A DNA stretch of 64,000 nt from Candidatus Woesearchaeota archaeon (GCA_016185755.1 JACPMX010000004.1:62001-126000), one strand, 5' to 3'; numbered from the stretch's first letter, positions 1-10,085 are shown. The notes: a model not told the origin generated them from the sequence alone. A program made the numbers and translations.

Positions 1-1
1 G

Positions 2-3000
2 ACAAAAAAGGAAAATGCAAGAGACTTGGAGTCCATAAAGGTTGGAGTAGCATCTTTATTAGCAGAATTTAGGGAAGAGTTAAAGCAATATGTAGTCCTT
101 GGCAATAATGCAGTTGCACGCAATAAAATTTTAGGGGAATTGAAGTTTGAAGAAAATAAAGCAAAAGCATTGGAGGAAAATATTCTCGAGGTAAAAAAAG
201 GAAAGCTGAGAGTCTTGATTGTTCCATGCAATTGGGGTTTTGGCCCGGTTAGTAAAGCAATCTCTATTGTGAAATCATTGAAATCCATGGAGAGCGTCTT
301 GTATGAGGTTGCAATCATGGCAACAGATGATATTTGCAAAGCTGCAAAAAGAGGCTTTCCAAGAATCAAAAAATATGCTGTAGCTGAGAACCAGTCTTAT
401 GACAGGATGAGGTCTACAGATTCATATGTTACATTCCAGTCAAGAGTTTCAAGTTTTATAGCCTATTTCTACAAAATAGTTGCTGAGTTTAAGCCTAATT
501 TGGTGATTGACAGCCTCGGCTATCTTGGAGCGCCGCTTGCAAAAAGCCTTGGAATTCCTGTTATAAAGCTTGACCATCTGTTTCCGGAATTGACAAAAAA
601 TGAAAATGCCCAGAAAATTGGAGAAAGCCTTTTGCAAGCTTACAGCAGCAAAGATCCGGGGCTTAGGCAGCTTCTTGTGCGGAATGCCAATATAAATGCT
701 TTTCAGTGGCTGGGAGATGTGATTAGTGACTATTTGATTGTTCCGGCGTTTTATGAAATCAGCATTACCCCATCCATTATTAGGTACAGAGGAAACAAGA
801 ATATATTTTTTGTTAGTCCTTGCATGGATGCCCAAACTAGGCTATTTATGGAAGATACTTTTGAGGTAAAAGCTCACATGAGCCGAATTATATCACGCTT
901 TAGCAGAAGATTAGGAAAAGAAAATTCATTTACAAAGATTATCCTGGTAAATACTGGAGGAGTGTTTACTGATGATTATAAGGAAGGCTGGAATATTTTT
1001 ATAAAGCAAATAACTACCCTGACTAGAGCTGTTGTTCAACTGAATAGGCAATACAAAAGGGAGAAAAAACAAGAATTTATTGGTATTGTCTTAGTCGGCT
1101 CATTAAGCGCTTCTCAAAAGTTTTCAGCAAACATAGCAAGTAATTGGAATAAGGAGATGGTTGACTGTATGGTTCTAGCAGGCAATTTAAGATTCTATAA
1201 CACTATTAGAATGTATCTATCAGCCGATATTGTTATAACTAATGCCGGGCAGACAAGCATTTCCGAATTGATAACATTAAACAGGCCATTTTTGCTATTG
1301 CCGCCTTATCAAACAGAGATGATCAGAAATTTTGAATTTATAGTGAAAAACGGTCTGGGCTTGTCACTCTCTTCATATATTGCTAAAGATGGAAGCCCAA
1401 TGCCCAGCCTATTAACCACTCTTGCCGATTTGATGAATGCAGGCTCACAAACAAGTGCTGGAATAAGAAAGAAGCAACAAAAAGTAGTTAAAAATTTAAA
1501 ATATATGGAGGATGCATTATCTTTAATTTTAAGTGAAATTTCGGGAAGAAGTGTTGTACCATCAAAGCCTGTAATTAAAAAGGATATAGAGGGGTATGCA
1601 GAGAAGGTAAAAACAAAACAAGAATTGATATCTATAGTAATACCATGCTATAACTCAAGTGAGTATCTAGCTGCCTTAATAGAAAGCATATTAAACCAAA
1701 CTTACAAAAATTTTGAAGTAATTATTGTTGACGATGGCTCTACCGAATCACAAGCAACAGAAAATTTCAAGACTCTTAAAGAAAAATATCCTTGGATTTC
1801 TATAGTTAGAAATAAACAGCACAAAAATGCAAACTATGCAAGAAATACCGGTTTTGCAGCCTCGAAAGGTAAATTCTTGTTTTTTTGTGATTCTGACACG
1901 TTACTTTACAAAACATGTTTTGAAGATTTAAAAAAAGCATTAGACGAAAATCATAATTGTTCTTTTGCATATTGTAATTTTGATAGAGAACCTGCAGATC
2001 AAGGATTAGAGTCACATAGGACAATTCCTCATAAGGCTCAACCATTCGACATAAATACTTTAAGGGAGAGAAATTACATTAGCACAATTTCGTTGATTAG
2101 AAGAGAAGTATTTCCTAGCTTTGACCCATTTATTTATCGTCATCAGGATTGGGACATATTTTTGACTATAACCAAAGCCGGCCATCTAGGAATATGGGTT
2201 AATAAAAGTCTATTTAAATCAGTTGAGAGAAAAGGGAGCATTTCGGGGAGGGGGGCTGCAGACAGGATAAATTCTCAACACATAATATTATCGAAACATG
2301 GAATATTCTCTCTTCGTGCAAATGCAAGATACGCTATAATACTTCCAACTTATAATCAGGAAGATAAAACTGTAAGATGTTTAAATTCAATTAAAATAAA
2401 CACTCCTGTCAATTACCATTTATATTGGGTTGATGATGACTCTAATTCTGCCTCACAAGCAAAAGTAATAGATGCCCTTGCTAGTTTGAAAATCCCTCAC
2501 ACAAAAATCTACAAAAAGGGCAAAAACAAAGGATTTATCGGAAGTGTAAATTTAGCTTTAAACTACATAAAGAAAGATGGAAGATTCACACATTTCGTGA
2601 TTTTAAATAATGATATAATATTAACCAGAGGATGGCTTGACAAATTATTATTTCCAATGCTCAATGACAAGCTAATCATGGCAACTGGACCTGTAACTTC
2701 CAAATCGGCTTGGCAAACTCCAAAAGGAATTGAAATTGTATGTAAGGTTTCATTGCCATCTTATGCTCTTTCTGACAGAGAAGAAGATATAGAAGCCTAT
2801 AATATGGATTTAGCTAGGAATGTTAAGATAAGGTTCAGCTATATTACAGTTGTGTCATTCTTTTGCACCCTTTTTAATGCAAAGATACTTAATATAATTG
2901 GAGGATTAGACTTTCGTTATGGCATGGGATATGCTGATGATGATGATTATTGTTTGCGAATATTAAAAGCTGGTTTTAGGATTGCTGTTTGCCTAGATAC

Positions 3001-3133
3001 ATTTGTTTATCATGATCATGGAACATCATTTAGTGCAATAGGGAAAAGGAATGAACTAATAGCGCAGAACCATAAATTATTCGAAGAAAAATGGGGGTAT
3101 AAGCCACAAGCTGCGAGGTCTATAAGATATTAG
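2..3133 (+). CDS. Three-domain glycosyltransferase (MurG-like + two GT2), 5' partial
   Basis: The frame is open to the left edge with no stop, so the true start lies outside; the first in-window start-like codon is a TTG at 26. From that TTG, about residues 60-470 resemble the MurG/UDP-glycosyltransferase GT-B fold, with an acceptor-side strand and a donor-side segment NAGQTSISELI followed by RPFLLLPP. Residues ~530-760 are a GT-A family 2 domain (SIVIPCYNSSEYLAALIES, then VDDGS). Residues ~765-1000 are a second GT2 domain (IILPTYNQEDKT, VDDDS, then NNDIILTRGW). It probably builds a surface glycan, glycolipid or glycoprotein sugar chain. No membrane segment is seen. The next gene starts 5 bases later and is likely cotranscribed. 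Substrates cannot be told from sequence. Confidence 0.8.
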   Translation, partial: TKKENARDLESIKVGVASLLAEFREELKQYVVLGNNAVARNKILGELKFEENKAKALEENILEVKKGKLRVLIVPCNWGFGPVSKAISIVKSLKSMESVLYEVAIMATDDICKAAKRGFPRIKKYAVAENQSYDRMRSTDSYVTFQSRVSSFIAYFYKIVAEFKPNLVIDSLGYLGAPLAKSLGIPVIKLDHLFPELTKNENAQKIGESLLQAYSSKDPGLRQLLVRNANINAFQWLGDVISDYLIVPAFYEISITPSIIRYRGNKNIFFVSPCMDAQTRLFMEDTFEVKAHMSRIISRFSRRLGKENSFTKIILVNTGGVFTDDYKEGWNIFIKQITTLTRAVVQLNRQYKREKKQEFIGIVLVGSLSASQKFSANIASNWNKEMVDCMVLAGNLRFYNTIRMYLSADIVITNAGQTSISELITLNRPFLLLPPYQTEMIRNFEFIVKNGLGLSLSSYIAKDGSPMPSLLTTLADLMNAGSQTSAGIRKKQQKVVKNLKYMEDALSLILSEISGRSVVPSKPVIKKDIEGYAEKVKTKQELISIVIPCYNSSEYLAALIESILNQTYKNFEVIIVDDGSTESQATENFKTLKEKYPWISIVRNKQHKNANYARNTGFAASKGKFLFFCDSDTLLYKTCFEDLKKALDENHNCSFAYCNFDREPADQGLESHRTIPHKAQPFDINTLRERNYISTISLIRREVFPSFDPFIYRHQDWDIFLTITKAGHLGIWVNKSLFKSVERKGSISGRGAADRINSQHIILSKHGIFSLRANARYAIILPTYNQEDKTVRCLNSIKINTPVNYHLYWVDDDSNSASQAKVIDALASLKIPHTKIYKKGKNKGFIGSVNLALNYIKKDGRFTHFVILNNDIILTRGWLDKLLFPMLNDKLIMATGPVTSKSAWQTPKGIEIVCKVSLPSYALSDREEDIEAYNMDLARNVKIRFSYITVVSFFCTLFNAKILNIIGGLDFRYGMGYADDDDYCLRILKAGFRIAVCLDTFVYHDHGTSFSAIGKRNELIAQNHKLFEEKWGYKPQAARSIRY

Positions 3134-3138
3134 CGAAA

Positions 3139-6100
3139 ATGACTATGCTGTTCAACAATAAGTTAATTGAAATATTAAGAGAAGTTATTAATAGCTTAAC
3201 GACTAGAAGAGAGCCTGTGCCATCTATTTTAATAGATATGTATGATTATTGCAACAAACAAGTCAAGGCAAACGACTACAAAGTAAAGAAATTTCAGAAA
3301 CTTTTCGAGCAATGTAGGGCTAAGCTTATGGAAATGGCCAAAGGAGGCTACCTTTACTTTAGGCTTCCAGATGATGAAAAAAAGTTCTTTGAAAGAATAA
3401 CTAATTATGCAGTAGTTATAATTAATTCCAAAAAGTTAAGTGAAGACTATAACAGCGTTGTAGCGGGCAAAATTAGCCCAGAAAAGTTTTCCAAAAATTA
3501 TAAAATTAATTATGTAGGTACATCAAACATAGACCAGAGACAAAGGGATTTAAAAGCACCAATATCTTTTGAAACCCGAGGAGATGGCCTGTACATGGCA
3601 ATTTCTTTGAGAGGTAACGTTTATGCATTTGTACCGAGATTCAGCCTGCAATTCGATGATTTTCATTATGGTACTTATGGAATGTCCAATGTTTTCTACA
3701 CTATTGATTTTAAGAGAGGGTTTGTATTTAATCAAGTACTTATGGTGTATGTTGCTCTAGCTGAATTTATAAAAAAAGAATGGAGATTATTAGAGTCTGG
3801 TAGGATAAAGCTTAAAGATGGAGTAGAGAAATTAACAGCTCTTAAATCAGAATTAGATTTACAGATCCTCCAAGAAATTATAAAAAAATGCAGTGTTCCA
3901 GGAGCCCTTTTTGGAAAACACGTCAATCTAACCGATGAAGAAATTCGACAGGTGGGGCTTGCTGCTTCTGCTTCCGAGCAGATTGTCAAAAATCATATCG
4001 ATAAAGAGAAAGATTGGGAAAAATTCCAGCAGTTGAGAAAACAATGTGCCGATAAAGGTTGGTTGATATCATTTACATTCCCTCCAGTCTGGCTTGTGGA
4101 TGGCGGTGAAACAGATGTTGAATTAAAAAAAATAGACAAGGTTTACAAGATAGTTGTCCCGTCAAGAGTTTTTAAATTGTATGTCTTACAATACCATGTT
4201 AAAAATTGTAAGGAATTTTCTACCAAACCAAGGGAGTTCTATTACGCTAAGATGGCCCGTTGGATTGGTGAAAGTTTAAGTATTGTTTTAGACATTTTAA
4301 TTAGGTCTGGCGTTTTAAAAGCAAAAGATACAAAGCCAGCAATTCAAATTTCAATAGACGAAAGCAAACTTAAATATGCCAAAGAAAAGTTCAGTAGGAT
4401 TTGGGGCGTGTTTACAAACCCTTATCTTTTACAACTTATTGGCTCGCTTAGCCCTCAGCAAAAGACAATTATAGATGATTTAGCTAAAATCATCCTTGAT
4501 GATGCCGTTCTTTTGCACATCATCTATGCAAAACCAAATGCCTCGCAAGAAGAATTCGGTGTTGATCATCTAAGTTATGGGGTAAGAAATGCTATAAGGC
4601 TCCCTTCTGGAGTTGCTCTCCATGACTATCTTTTTAATTTAGGGAAAGATTTGGCAGGCAAGCTGCCTTTAGGATTAAAAGCTTTGATGATACACAGATT
4701 TGGCTCCGATTACAATACTGTACACATACTTCCATTTCCAGAAGGACAGTCATTTTCAAGCCGATTTGTTATTATTAAATGCGAGTTTATTACTCCAGGG
4801 GGTACTGCAATTTACGATAGGAATAGGACTCACGGCAATGGATTCTGCCTGATTGTTAAATCTAACAGCAGATTGATAAAGTTTTTGACAGGCTCGCAAC
4901 ATGCAAGTTTATTTACTTTTGCTTTAAGGAACGCTGCAATAATTATGGATACTCATGCGGCTGTGTTTCTTGATTCATCGATAGAGGGATATAAATCATC
5001 ACGTTTTGCTGTTTTAAGCATGCATTCCATGCCAAGAGTGATTAACATACAATTTCCTAATAATAAACAATTCAAAAAAGAGTTCAGCAATGATAAAGAG
5101 TTTGTTCAATATGCGTTGGCGAATGAATTGGGCAGGAGTGAGACCGAGGTTGAGCCACGAGATGTAGAGAGAATCCGCATATTCCCAGAATGGAATGAGT
5201 CGCGTATGGAAAGAAGAGTCTATGATTTCAAAAGAGTTGAAAGAATTTTATCAGAAGCCAATGAGCTTATTAACGATGCTAGAATTTTAGCTTATGGGGG
5301 CATTGCATACGTTGAACGCTGGAGAATTGGCAATTGGCCAAATATACCTTTAGGCGCATTTCAGGATTTTTATGGGCTAGAGTCTGACAATATAAGTTTT
5401 GGAGTAGGCGAGCTAAAGGGAAAAAGATTCATAATTTTGCGACAAAACCAAAATATTAAGGATCGAGGAGGGGTTCCATATACACTATTATTCGATCCAG
5501 GTGAAGCAGTATGGAAAAAGGCAAACCACAACGCAGCCCTTATAATCAGAAATATACTAAATGATCAAGAATTAAGGCATTTATTTTTAGAAAGGCCCGA
5601 AGAGCTTCATAGGGAGAAGCTAGTAGCTATAATCTCTAAATTGTTGCAATCAGATTGGAGGGTTAATCCTACCAATGATTCACGATTTTTGCAGTTATGG
5701 AAAACTGCAGCAAGCTCCAGTTCAATATTAATAATAGGGCATCAAGATATGAATAGGCTGACTCCTGAAAGCTTAGCAAGTCTTTTAGCCCCACTTCAAT
5801 CACAATTGGATTTTTTTAATATGACGTGGCTTATAGGTGGTGGGCAAGCTAATGGAAGAGCTTTTGGTTGTCATATTGTTTGGGGTCCGAATAGGGAACC
5901 GGCTGGAAAGATACTTCCAAAAAAGCTCAATGACACTTATCTCTCCGATTCTCAACACCGATTCCTTGTAAGAGGCACTTATTATCATGGCAAACCGGTT
6001 AATGGGACAACAAAAGATTTCAGAGATTTTCTAATGGATGGTGAGCATATGGATGATTATATCAAAAGGTTTGGCCATTGGGTTTTGGGTTTTTGGAACT

Positions 6101-6930
6101 TTTCACCAAAGGTAATGCTTTATAATCCTGAAGGTAAAGATTACATTTATGGTTTTAATGCTCACTGGGGAACTATTGATGCGACTGGAAGAAGAGGCGG
6201 TGAAACACTAACGTTAAAAACATCGAAGGAGATGAATATTTATGAATATCTACTCACCTTAAAGAGTCTGATGATTGGGGTAGGAGAAATTTATAACCCA
6301 AACCCTAGGGAGCCTTTATACAATGTTAAATTACAGGAACCGCTAAAGCTTTATACGATAGAACCCTATGATAAAAGATTTTTGGATTCTGGAGGCTCAG
6401 AAAGAACTAGTGCCTATATAATTCATGTCGAGCCTGGGAAATATGTAAATTCTGCTCCGGAGACTATACAAAAAGTCCAGGAGGAAATATTTAAAAACGC
6501 TAATCCGAATGAAATAATTGCTACTTTAATTTATGGAGAGAATGCTTTTGTTGGACCAGATGGATTAGCAGCGATTTCTGGAATGACAAATATGCTGCCT
6601 CATATTAGATGGATTGGCATTATAAATCATCCAAATAAAGGTTATATTGATTTTGAGGGAATATTAACTTTTACAACAAAAATTCAACAACCAGGTGTTT
6701 TTTATGCTGGTCAAAGATTATTGCGCGCAAGAAGCAGAAATTGTGATGAATTCGTCAAAAAAGTTCTTGGAAAATTTGGCAGCAGGGATGCGAAGTTACA
6801 TATCCTTTTTGATACGGTTCACGATTTAGAAAGAAGAAGAACTATAGTAAGTCTTTATTGCGACGGACAAATTGACAAAATAAGAGCTGAATATTCAGAC
6901 GCATTGAATTGGATAAGAGGTTTTGAGTAG
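3139..6930 (+). CDS. Large unknown protein next to the glycosyltransferase
   Basis: A 1263-residue protein with no family I recognise. It starts at an ATG 5 bases after the glycosyltransferase stop, so the two are probably one transcript. No signal peptide or membrane segment is visible. The sequence looks like several mixed alpha/beta domains. Around residue 780 a stretch with FIILRQNQ and then GGVPYTLLFDPG loosely recalls GAP1-N-type beta-rich domains, but this is weak. Phe, Tyr and Trp are frequent in the last 400 residues (for example GHWVLGFWNFSP and GFNAHWGTIDA), as in carbohydrate-binding or glycan-acting proteins. A role in the same glycan pathway is inference from position only. Confidence 0.75.
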   Translation: MTMLFNNKLIEILREVINSLTTRREPVPSILIDMYDYCNKQVKANDYKVKKFQKLFEQCRAKLMEMAKGGYLYFRLPDDEKKFFERITNYAVVIINSKKLSEDYNSVVAGKISPEKFSKNYKINYVGTSNIDQRQRDLKAPISFETRGDGLYMAISLRGNVYAFVPRFSLQFDDFHYGTYGMSNVFYTIDFKRGFVFNQVLMVYVALAEFIKKEWRLLESGRIKLKDGVEKLTALKSELDLQILQEIIKKCSVPGALFGKHVNLTDEEIRQVGLAASASEQIVKNHIDKEKDWEKFQQLRKQCADKGWLISFTFPPVWLVDGGETDVELKKIDKVYKIVVPSRVFKLYVLQYHVKNCKEFSTKPREFYYAKMARWIGESLSIVLDILIRSGVLKAKDTKPAIQISIDESKLKYAKEKFSRIWGVFTNPYLLQLIGSLSPQQKTIIDDLAKIILDDAVLLHIIYAKPNASQEEFGVDHLSYGVRNAIRLPSGVALHDYLFNLGKDLAGKLPLGLKALMIHRFGSDYNTVHILPFPEGQSFSSRFVIIKCEFITPGGTAIYDRNRTHGNGFCLIVKSNSRLIKFLTGSQHASLFTFALRNAAIIMDTHAAVFLDSSIEGYKSSRFAVLSMHSMPRVINIQFPNNKQFKKEFSNDKEFVQYALANELGRSETEVEPRDVERIRIFPEWNESRMERRVYDFKRVERILSEANELINDARILAYGGIAYVERWRIGNWPNIPLGAFQDFYGLESDNISFGVGELKGKRFIILRQNQNIKDRGGVPYTLLFDPGEAVWKKANHNAALIIRNILNDQELRHLFLERPEELHREKLVAIISKLLQSDWRVNPTNDSRFLQLWKTAASSSSILIIGHQDMNRLTPESLASLLAPLQSQLDFFNMTWLIGGGQANGRAFGCHIVWGPNREPAGKILPKKLNDTYLSDSQHRFLVRGTYYHGKPVNGTTKDFRDFLMDGEHMDDYIKRFGHWVLGFWNFSPKVMLYNPEGKDYIYGFNAHWGTIDATGRRGGETLTLKTSKEMNIYEYLLTLKSLMIGVGEIYNPNPREPLYNVKLQEPLKLYTIEPYDKRFLDSGGSERTSAYIIHVEPGKYVNSAPETIQKVQEEIFKNANPNEIIATLIYGENAFVGPDGLAAISGMTNMLPHIRWIGIINHPNKGYIDFEGILTFTTKIQQPGVFYAGQRLLRARSRNCDEFVKKVLGKFGSRDAKLHILFDTVHDLERRRTIVSLYCDGQIDKIRAEYSDALNWIRGFE

Positions 6931-6960
6931 AATAATTTTTGGAGGAAGTTGCTATTATTT

Positions 6961-7518
6961 TCATTTCTTCCCCATCGCATCCTTAACTTGCTGCGGCATT
7001 TGCATATCGAACAGTCTGAAAGAAGTTGCCATCCTGCCGTTTCTTACGTCCACAAGCCTTCTGTCAATGCCGTTTGAAAGGATTCCATCATTATTTGCAT
7101 CAATTCCCAATTCAACGACAAAATAGGGGCCTGAAATGTTTGTCACGCGCATTGCATTTGCATACTTTTCAGCCTCTTCCCTTGATTTCGGATTTTCATA
7201 TTGCTTGAGAACTTCTCCAAGCACATACTTAAAGAGAAAATCATCCTTTGCCCTTGTTATTGTAACCGATGCTCCTGCGGTCAGTGTGTCTTCAATCCTT
7301 TCAACTCTCCTTTTTACAGCTGCGGTCTCATCCAAACCTTTTATAATCATGTCATTCATCCAGATTGTGGTATGGTTGGCTCTCTGCTCAAGCGCTGAAA
7401 CTGCTTGCTGGGTCCTATAACTCTGCTGTTGCACTTCATTCACGCTTCCTCTTGTTGCGCATCCATAGGCGGCTGCAGCCACATAGACAGCAGCCAACGC
7501 AGCAGCAAGCCTATTCAT
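6961..7518 (-). CDS. Predicted lipoprotein with short coiled coil
   Basis: About 185 residues. The ATG at 7518 (MNRLAAALAA) is chosen because it falls just after the stop of the upstream gene (TAA at 7522-7520); an ATG 30 bases earlier would overlap that gene. The N-terminus is a hydrophobic segment ending in the lipobox-like AYGC, suggesting an Lgt-type lipid-anchored protein outside the membrane. A coiled coil (about residues 25-80) follows, then a beta-rich C-terminal part with a DANNDG motif that could bind calcium. It forms an operon with the gene at 7520-8551, which has a similar plan. Family unknown. Confidence 0.7.
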   Translation of the reverse strand: MNRLAAALAAVYVAAAAYGCATRGSVNEVQQQSYRTQQAVSALEQRANHTTIWMNDMIIKGLDETAAVKRRVERIEDTLTAGASVTITRAKDDFLFKYVLGEVLKQYENPKSREEAEKYANAMRVTNISGPYFVVELGIDANNDGILSNGIDRRLVDVRNGRMATSFRLFDMQMPQQVKDAMGKK

Positions 7519-7519
7519 C

Positions 7520-8551
7520 TTAAGGCACCTCTTTTGCATCAGCATCATTCCAGGGGATTCCTATTTCCGTAATGCGCGGCATTGCTGATTCAAAAGCATG
7601 AGAAACTTCAGCTGAAATTTTTGATGTATCAATTGTTATTTTCCGGCCATTATAACGGACATCAACACGCTTTACTGGATTTGCCCCGAGAAATTCACGC
7701 TCTATCTCCGTTATTTTTATTGAAAGCCTGTCCGCCTCAGAATTCTTGATGGACACGCCATTGGAAAGCACAGCGTCCAATCGCATATTCCTGTAACCTT
7801 CGGAAATTGTAGGCTTCAGGACAAGGTAAATATCCCCATTGGCATGCCTTTCATATAAAATATCTCCTTCCCTTATTGAAATTTTTTGTCCAATGTCAAC
7901 CGGAAGCGCGCTTGGAAAGCCCCCTTGTTCGAATTTGGCTATTGTAGTCTCAATGCTTGCCAAGCGTCTTTGAAGTGCCTCGGCCTTGGCCCTATCTGCA
8001 GTTTGTATTTGCTCGACTCCCGTTAGCCTTTCAGAATTTGCATCAGTATCGCGCCCGTTAGCCTCAACCCTTTTATCCAAGCCCATGTATCTCTCGTCCT
8101 GAGCCTTACGGGCTGCTGAATTTTGTTCAGCTTCACTTTCTACCTTGCCCAGTCTTCCGTAAATTTCAGTTACTTTCCCCTCAAGCTCCTTGTATTTTTC
8201 AAGCCCGGGCCCAGTGCACGCTGCTGCAGCAAGCAACGCCATGCCAGCAACTGCTGTTCCATACCTAAAAAATTTATATTGAAAAATTCCAGGCATTCTA
8301 ATTCCCAAAAATGTACTTTTTGCTTCCTGTCCTTGCCTCGCGTATTGGACAGCCCTTCTGGCCAATTTTTCATCTATTTTTCTGCCAAAAAGTTCAGCTG
8401 AATTATTTACAACTCTTCCAATAGACCCAAATCTGACATATTCCTTGTGTATTGAAAAAATTATCCTGCTGGCATCTTCTTGAGAAACCCCTAAGGCATT
8501 GGAAAAATACCTGAGCATCGCTGACCTGTATTGCTGGGATTGCATGTACAT
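7520..8551 (-). CDS. Membrane-anchored coiled-coil protein, lipobox-like site mid-protein
   Basis: 343 residues, starting at the ATG at 8551. Residues 1-90 are a soluble helical domain (NALGVSQEDASRIIFSIHKE looks like a small helical fold). A single hydrophobic segment near residues 97-112 ends in AAAACTG, reading like an internal lipobox or the end of a membrane anchor. A long coiled coil with alternating Glu/Lys/Arg spans ~115-210. The last 130 residues are beta-rich. The order soluble domain, anchor, coiled coil, beta domain suggests the coiled coil faces outward. It is followed one base later by a smaller protein of similar design. Function unknown. Confidence 0.7.
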   Translation of the reverse strand: MYMQSQQYRSAMLRYFSNALGVSQEDASRIIFSIHKEYVRFGSIGRVVNNSAELFGRKIDEKLARRAVQYARQGQEAKSTFLGIRMPGIFQYKFFRYGTAVAGMALLAAAACTGPGLEKYKELEGKVTEIYGRLGKVESEAEQNSAARKAQDERYMGLDKRVEANGRDTDANSERLTGVEQIQTADRAKAEALQRRLASIETTIAKFEQGGFPSALPVDIGQKISIREGDILYERHANGDIYLVLKPTISEGYRNMRLDAVLSNGVSIKNSEADRLSIKITEIEREFLGANPVKRVDVRYNGRKITIDTSKISAEVSHAFESAMPRITEIGIPWNDADAKEVP

Positions 8552-8736
8552 GGCAAAGGTAGTATGAACAAAAATTCATAAAAATATAGAATCAATTACG
8601 CATATGATATGCTTATTTTAATGGCTTCAAAAACAGACTTGATGATTTTTTCATTTCTTTCTTTCGCTAAAAAATAGAAATCTTTATATATTACTTTCTA
8701 TATATCACTAAAATTAAGATAATTATGTGATGTAAA

Positions 8737-9363
8737 ATGGACTTAATAAACTTAGCCAAAAGACTTGAAGGGCTGCAGACAGTAGACAGCATAGCAAAAA
8801 ATCTTGATGTAAATAGAAGGACAGCTATAAACTATATATGGCTGCTCAGGAAAAGGGGATTTGTTGAAACAATATACGGAAAAAGAAAGATAAGGATGTA
8901 TAGAATTTCGCCTTTAAAAAAGAACAAGTTTGGCTATCCCGGGCTTTACGATTTCCTAAACCAGCACTCCAAAATAAAGATTTATCCGCCGTACGAAGAA
9001 AGAATTTATGACCATAAGCCATCTGCAGAGGAAATGATTGTAAAGGCCGTTAAAACAGGGGATTTAAGAACCATACTTTCTTCACTAGCCTTATTTAATA
9101 AAATTAAGAATTGGCGAATACTAAGCGAAATCGCAAGAAAGGAGCTAGTTGGCAGAAAAATAGGTGCATTATACGATGCAGCAAGAACAATAATAAGGGT
9201 TAAAAGAATGGATAAAAAAACAAGAAAAGCGCTGCTGAACAGCAAAATAGAAGGCAAATTCATAGTTAAATATGCAAGAACAAGGGATTTAAAAGAAATA
9301 GAAAAAAAATGGAAAGTTTATTTGCCATTTAATAAGGCAGATTTGGAGGCTTACAATGATTAA
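8737..9363 (+). CDS. Winged-helix regulator, likely antitoxin of AbiE-like pair
   Basis: 208 residues. The N-terminal ~60 residues are a helix-turn-helix/winged helix (SIAKNLDVNRRTAINYIWLL, then RKRGFVETIYGKRK as the wing). The remaining 145 residues are Lys/Arg-rich helices of unknown fold. The gene overlaps the next one (nucleotidyltransferase) by 8 bases. That arrangement matches AbiE-type type IV toxin-antitoxin operons, in which a winged-helix protein represses the operon and counters a nucleotidyltransferase toxin. TATA-like tracts lie at about 8690-8706. Regulator call is fairly sure; antitoxin role is inferred from the partner. Confidence 0.72.
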   Translation: MDLINLAKRLEGLQTVDSIAKNLDVNRRTAINYIWLLRKRGFVETIYGKRKIRMYRISPLKKNKFGYPGLYDFLNQHSKIKIYPPYEERIYDHKPSAEEMIVKAVKTGDLRTILSSLALFNKIKNWRILSEIARKELVGRKIGALYDAARTIIRVKRMDKKTRKALLNSKIEGKFIVKYARTRDLKEIEKKWKVYLPFNKADLEAYND

Positions 9364-10051
9364 TTTAGAAGAGCAGATTAGCCTTTTCAAGATAATAGGC
9401 AGCCAGCTAAAAAGCAGGGTAGAATGCATCGCAATAGGCGGCTCTGCAATGATGTTTTACGGGGCGAAAGCAGCAACCAAGGATGTGGATTTGGTTTTCC
9501 TTAAAAAAGAAGACTTGGATGCTGCCAAAAATATACTCTACAACTCGGGGTTTGATGAAAGGAAGAATATAAAGGGCATATTCAGGGAAGATGAAGCAGC
9601 AGGCAAGCCTGTAATGATGGATGGAAAAGACACAAGATTTGATCTTTTCTTAAATGAGGTTATAGGATTTAAGGTTCATGAAAAAACAATTGAAAGGCTT
9701 AGGGAAGTTCACGAATTCGGCAATTTTATGGTAAAAACAGCAAGCCCTGAAGACGTACTGATGATGAAAGGCTGCACAGAAAGAGAAAGGGATAGGGACG
9801 ATGCTGCAGAATTGATAAGGAAATTTAATATTAATTGGAGTGTTATTTTGGATGAAGTCTCAAAACAAGCCAAAATTGGCATTGCCGCTTTTCCTATACT
9901 GCTTTATGATTTTTTGACAGAGCTGAGGGATGACTTTAAAGTCGACATACCGAAAAATATAACAAAGCAATTGCTTGCCATTGCGGAAAAAAGAATAGAA
10001 GAACTTAAGAAGAAAGGTGAATTAATAAAAGTCACAAAATACAAAAAATAA
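9356..10051 (+). CDS. Nucleotidyltransferase-fold protein, possible AbiEii-like toxin
   Basis: 231 residues. Residues ~24-50 carry the polymerase-beta/MNT signature: a Gly-Gly-Ser turn in CIAIGGSAMMFYG, then ATKDVDLVF, supplying the two Asp that bind metal. A further Asp in TRFDLFL (about residue 100) fits the third carboxylate. The later segment KTASPEDVLMMKGCTERERD is typical of DUF6036/AbiEii-like proteins. It may transfer nucleotides to a tRNA or other target, as known MNT/AbiE toxins do. It overlaps its winged-helix partner by 8 bases. An ordinary housekeeping nucleotidyltransferase is the alternative, but the tight pair argues for a toxin-antitoxin unit. Confidence 0.75.
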   Translation: MINLEEQISLFKIIGSQLKSRVECIAIGGSAMMFYGAKAATKDVDLVFLKKEDLDAAKNILYNSGFDERKNIKGIFREDEAAGKPVMMDGKDTRFDLFLNEVIGFKVHEKTIERLREVHEFGNFMVKTASPEDVLMMKGCTERERDRDDAAELIRKFNINWSVILDEVSKQAKIGIAAFPILLYDFLTELRDDFKVDIPKNITKQLLAIAEKRIEELKKKGELIKVTKYKK

Positions 10052-10085
10052 AACCTTTATATACTCTTCTGTTTTATTTTTCTAA

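Noticed and set aside
6923-7420. Several plus-strand frames over the lipoprotein-like gene
   Set aside because: They mirror the minus-strand coding sequence; only the minus strand has a signal sequence, lipobox and coiled coil.
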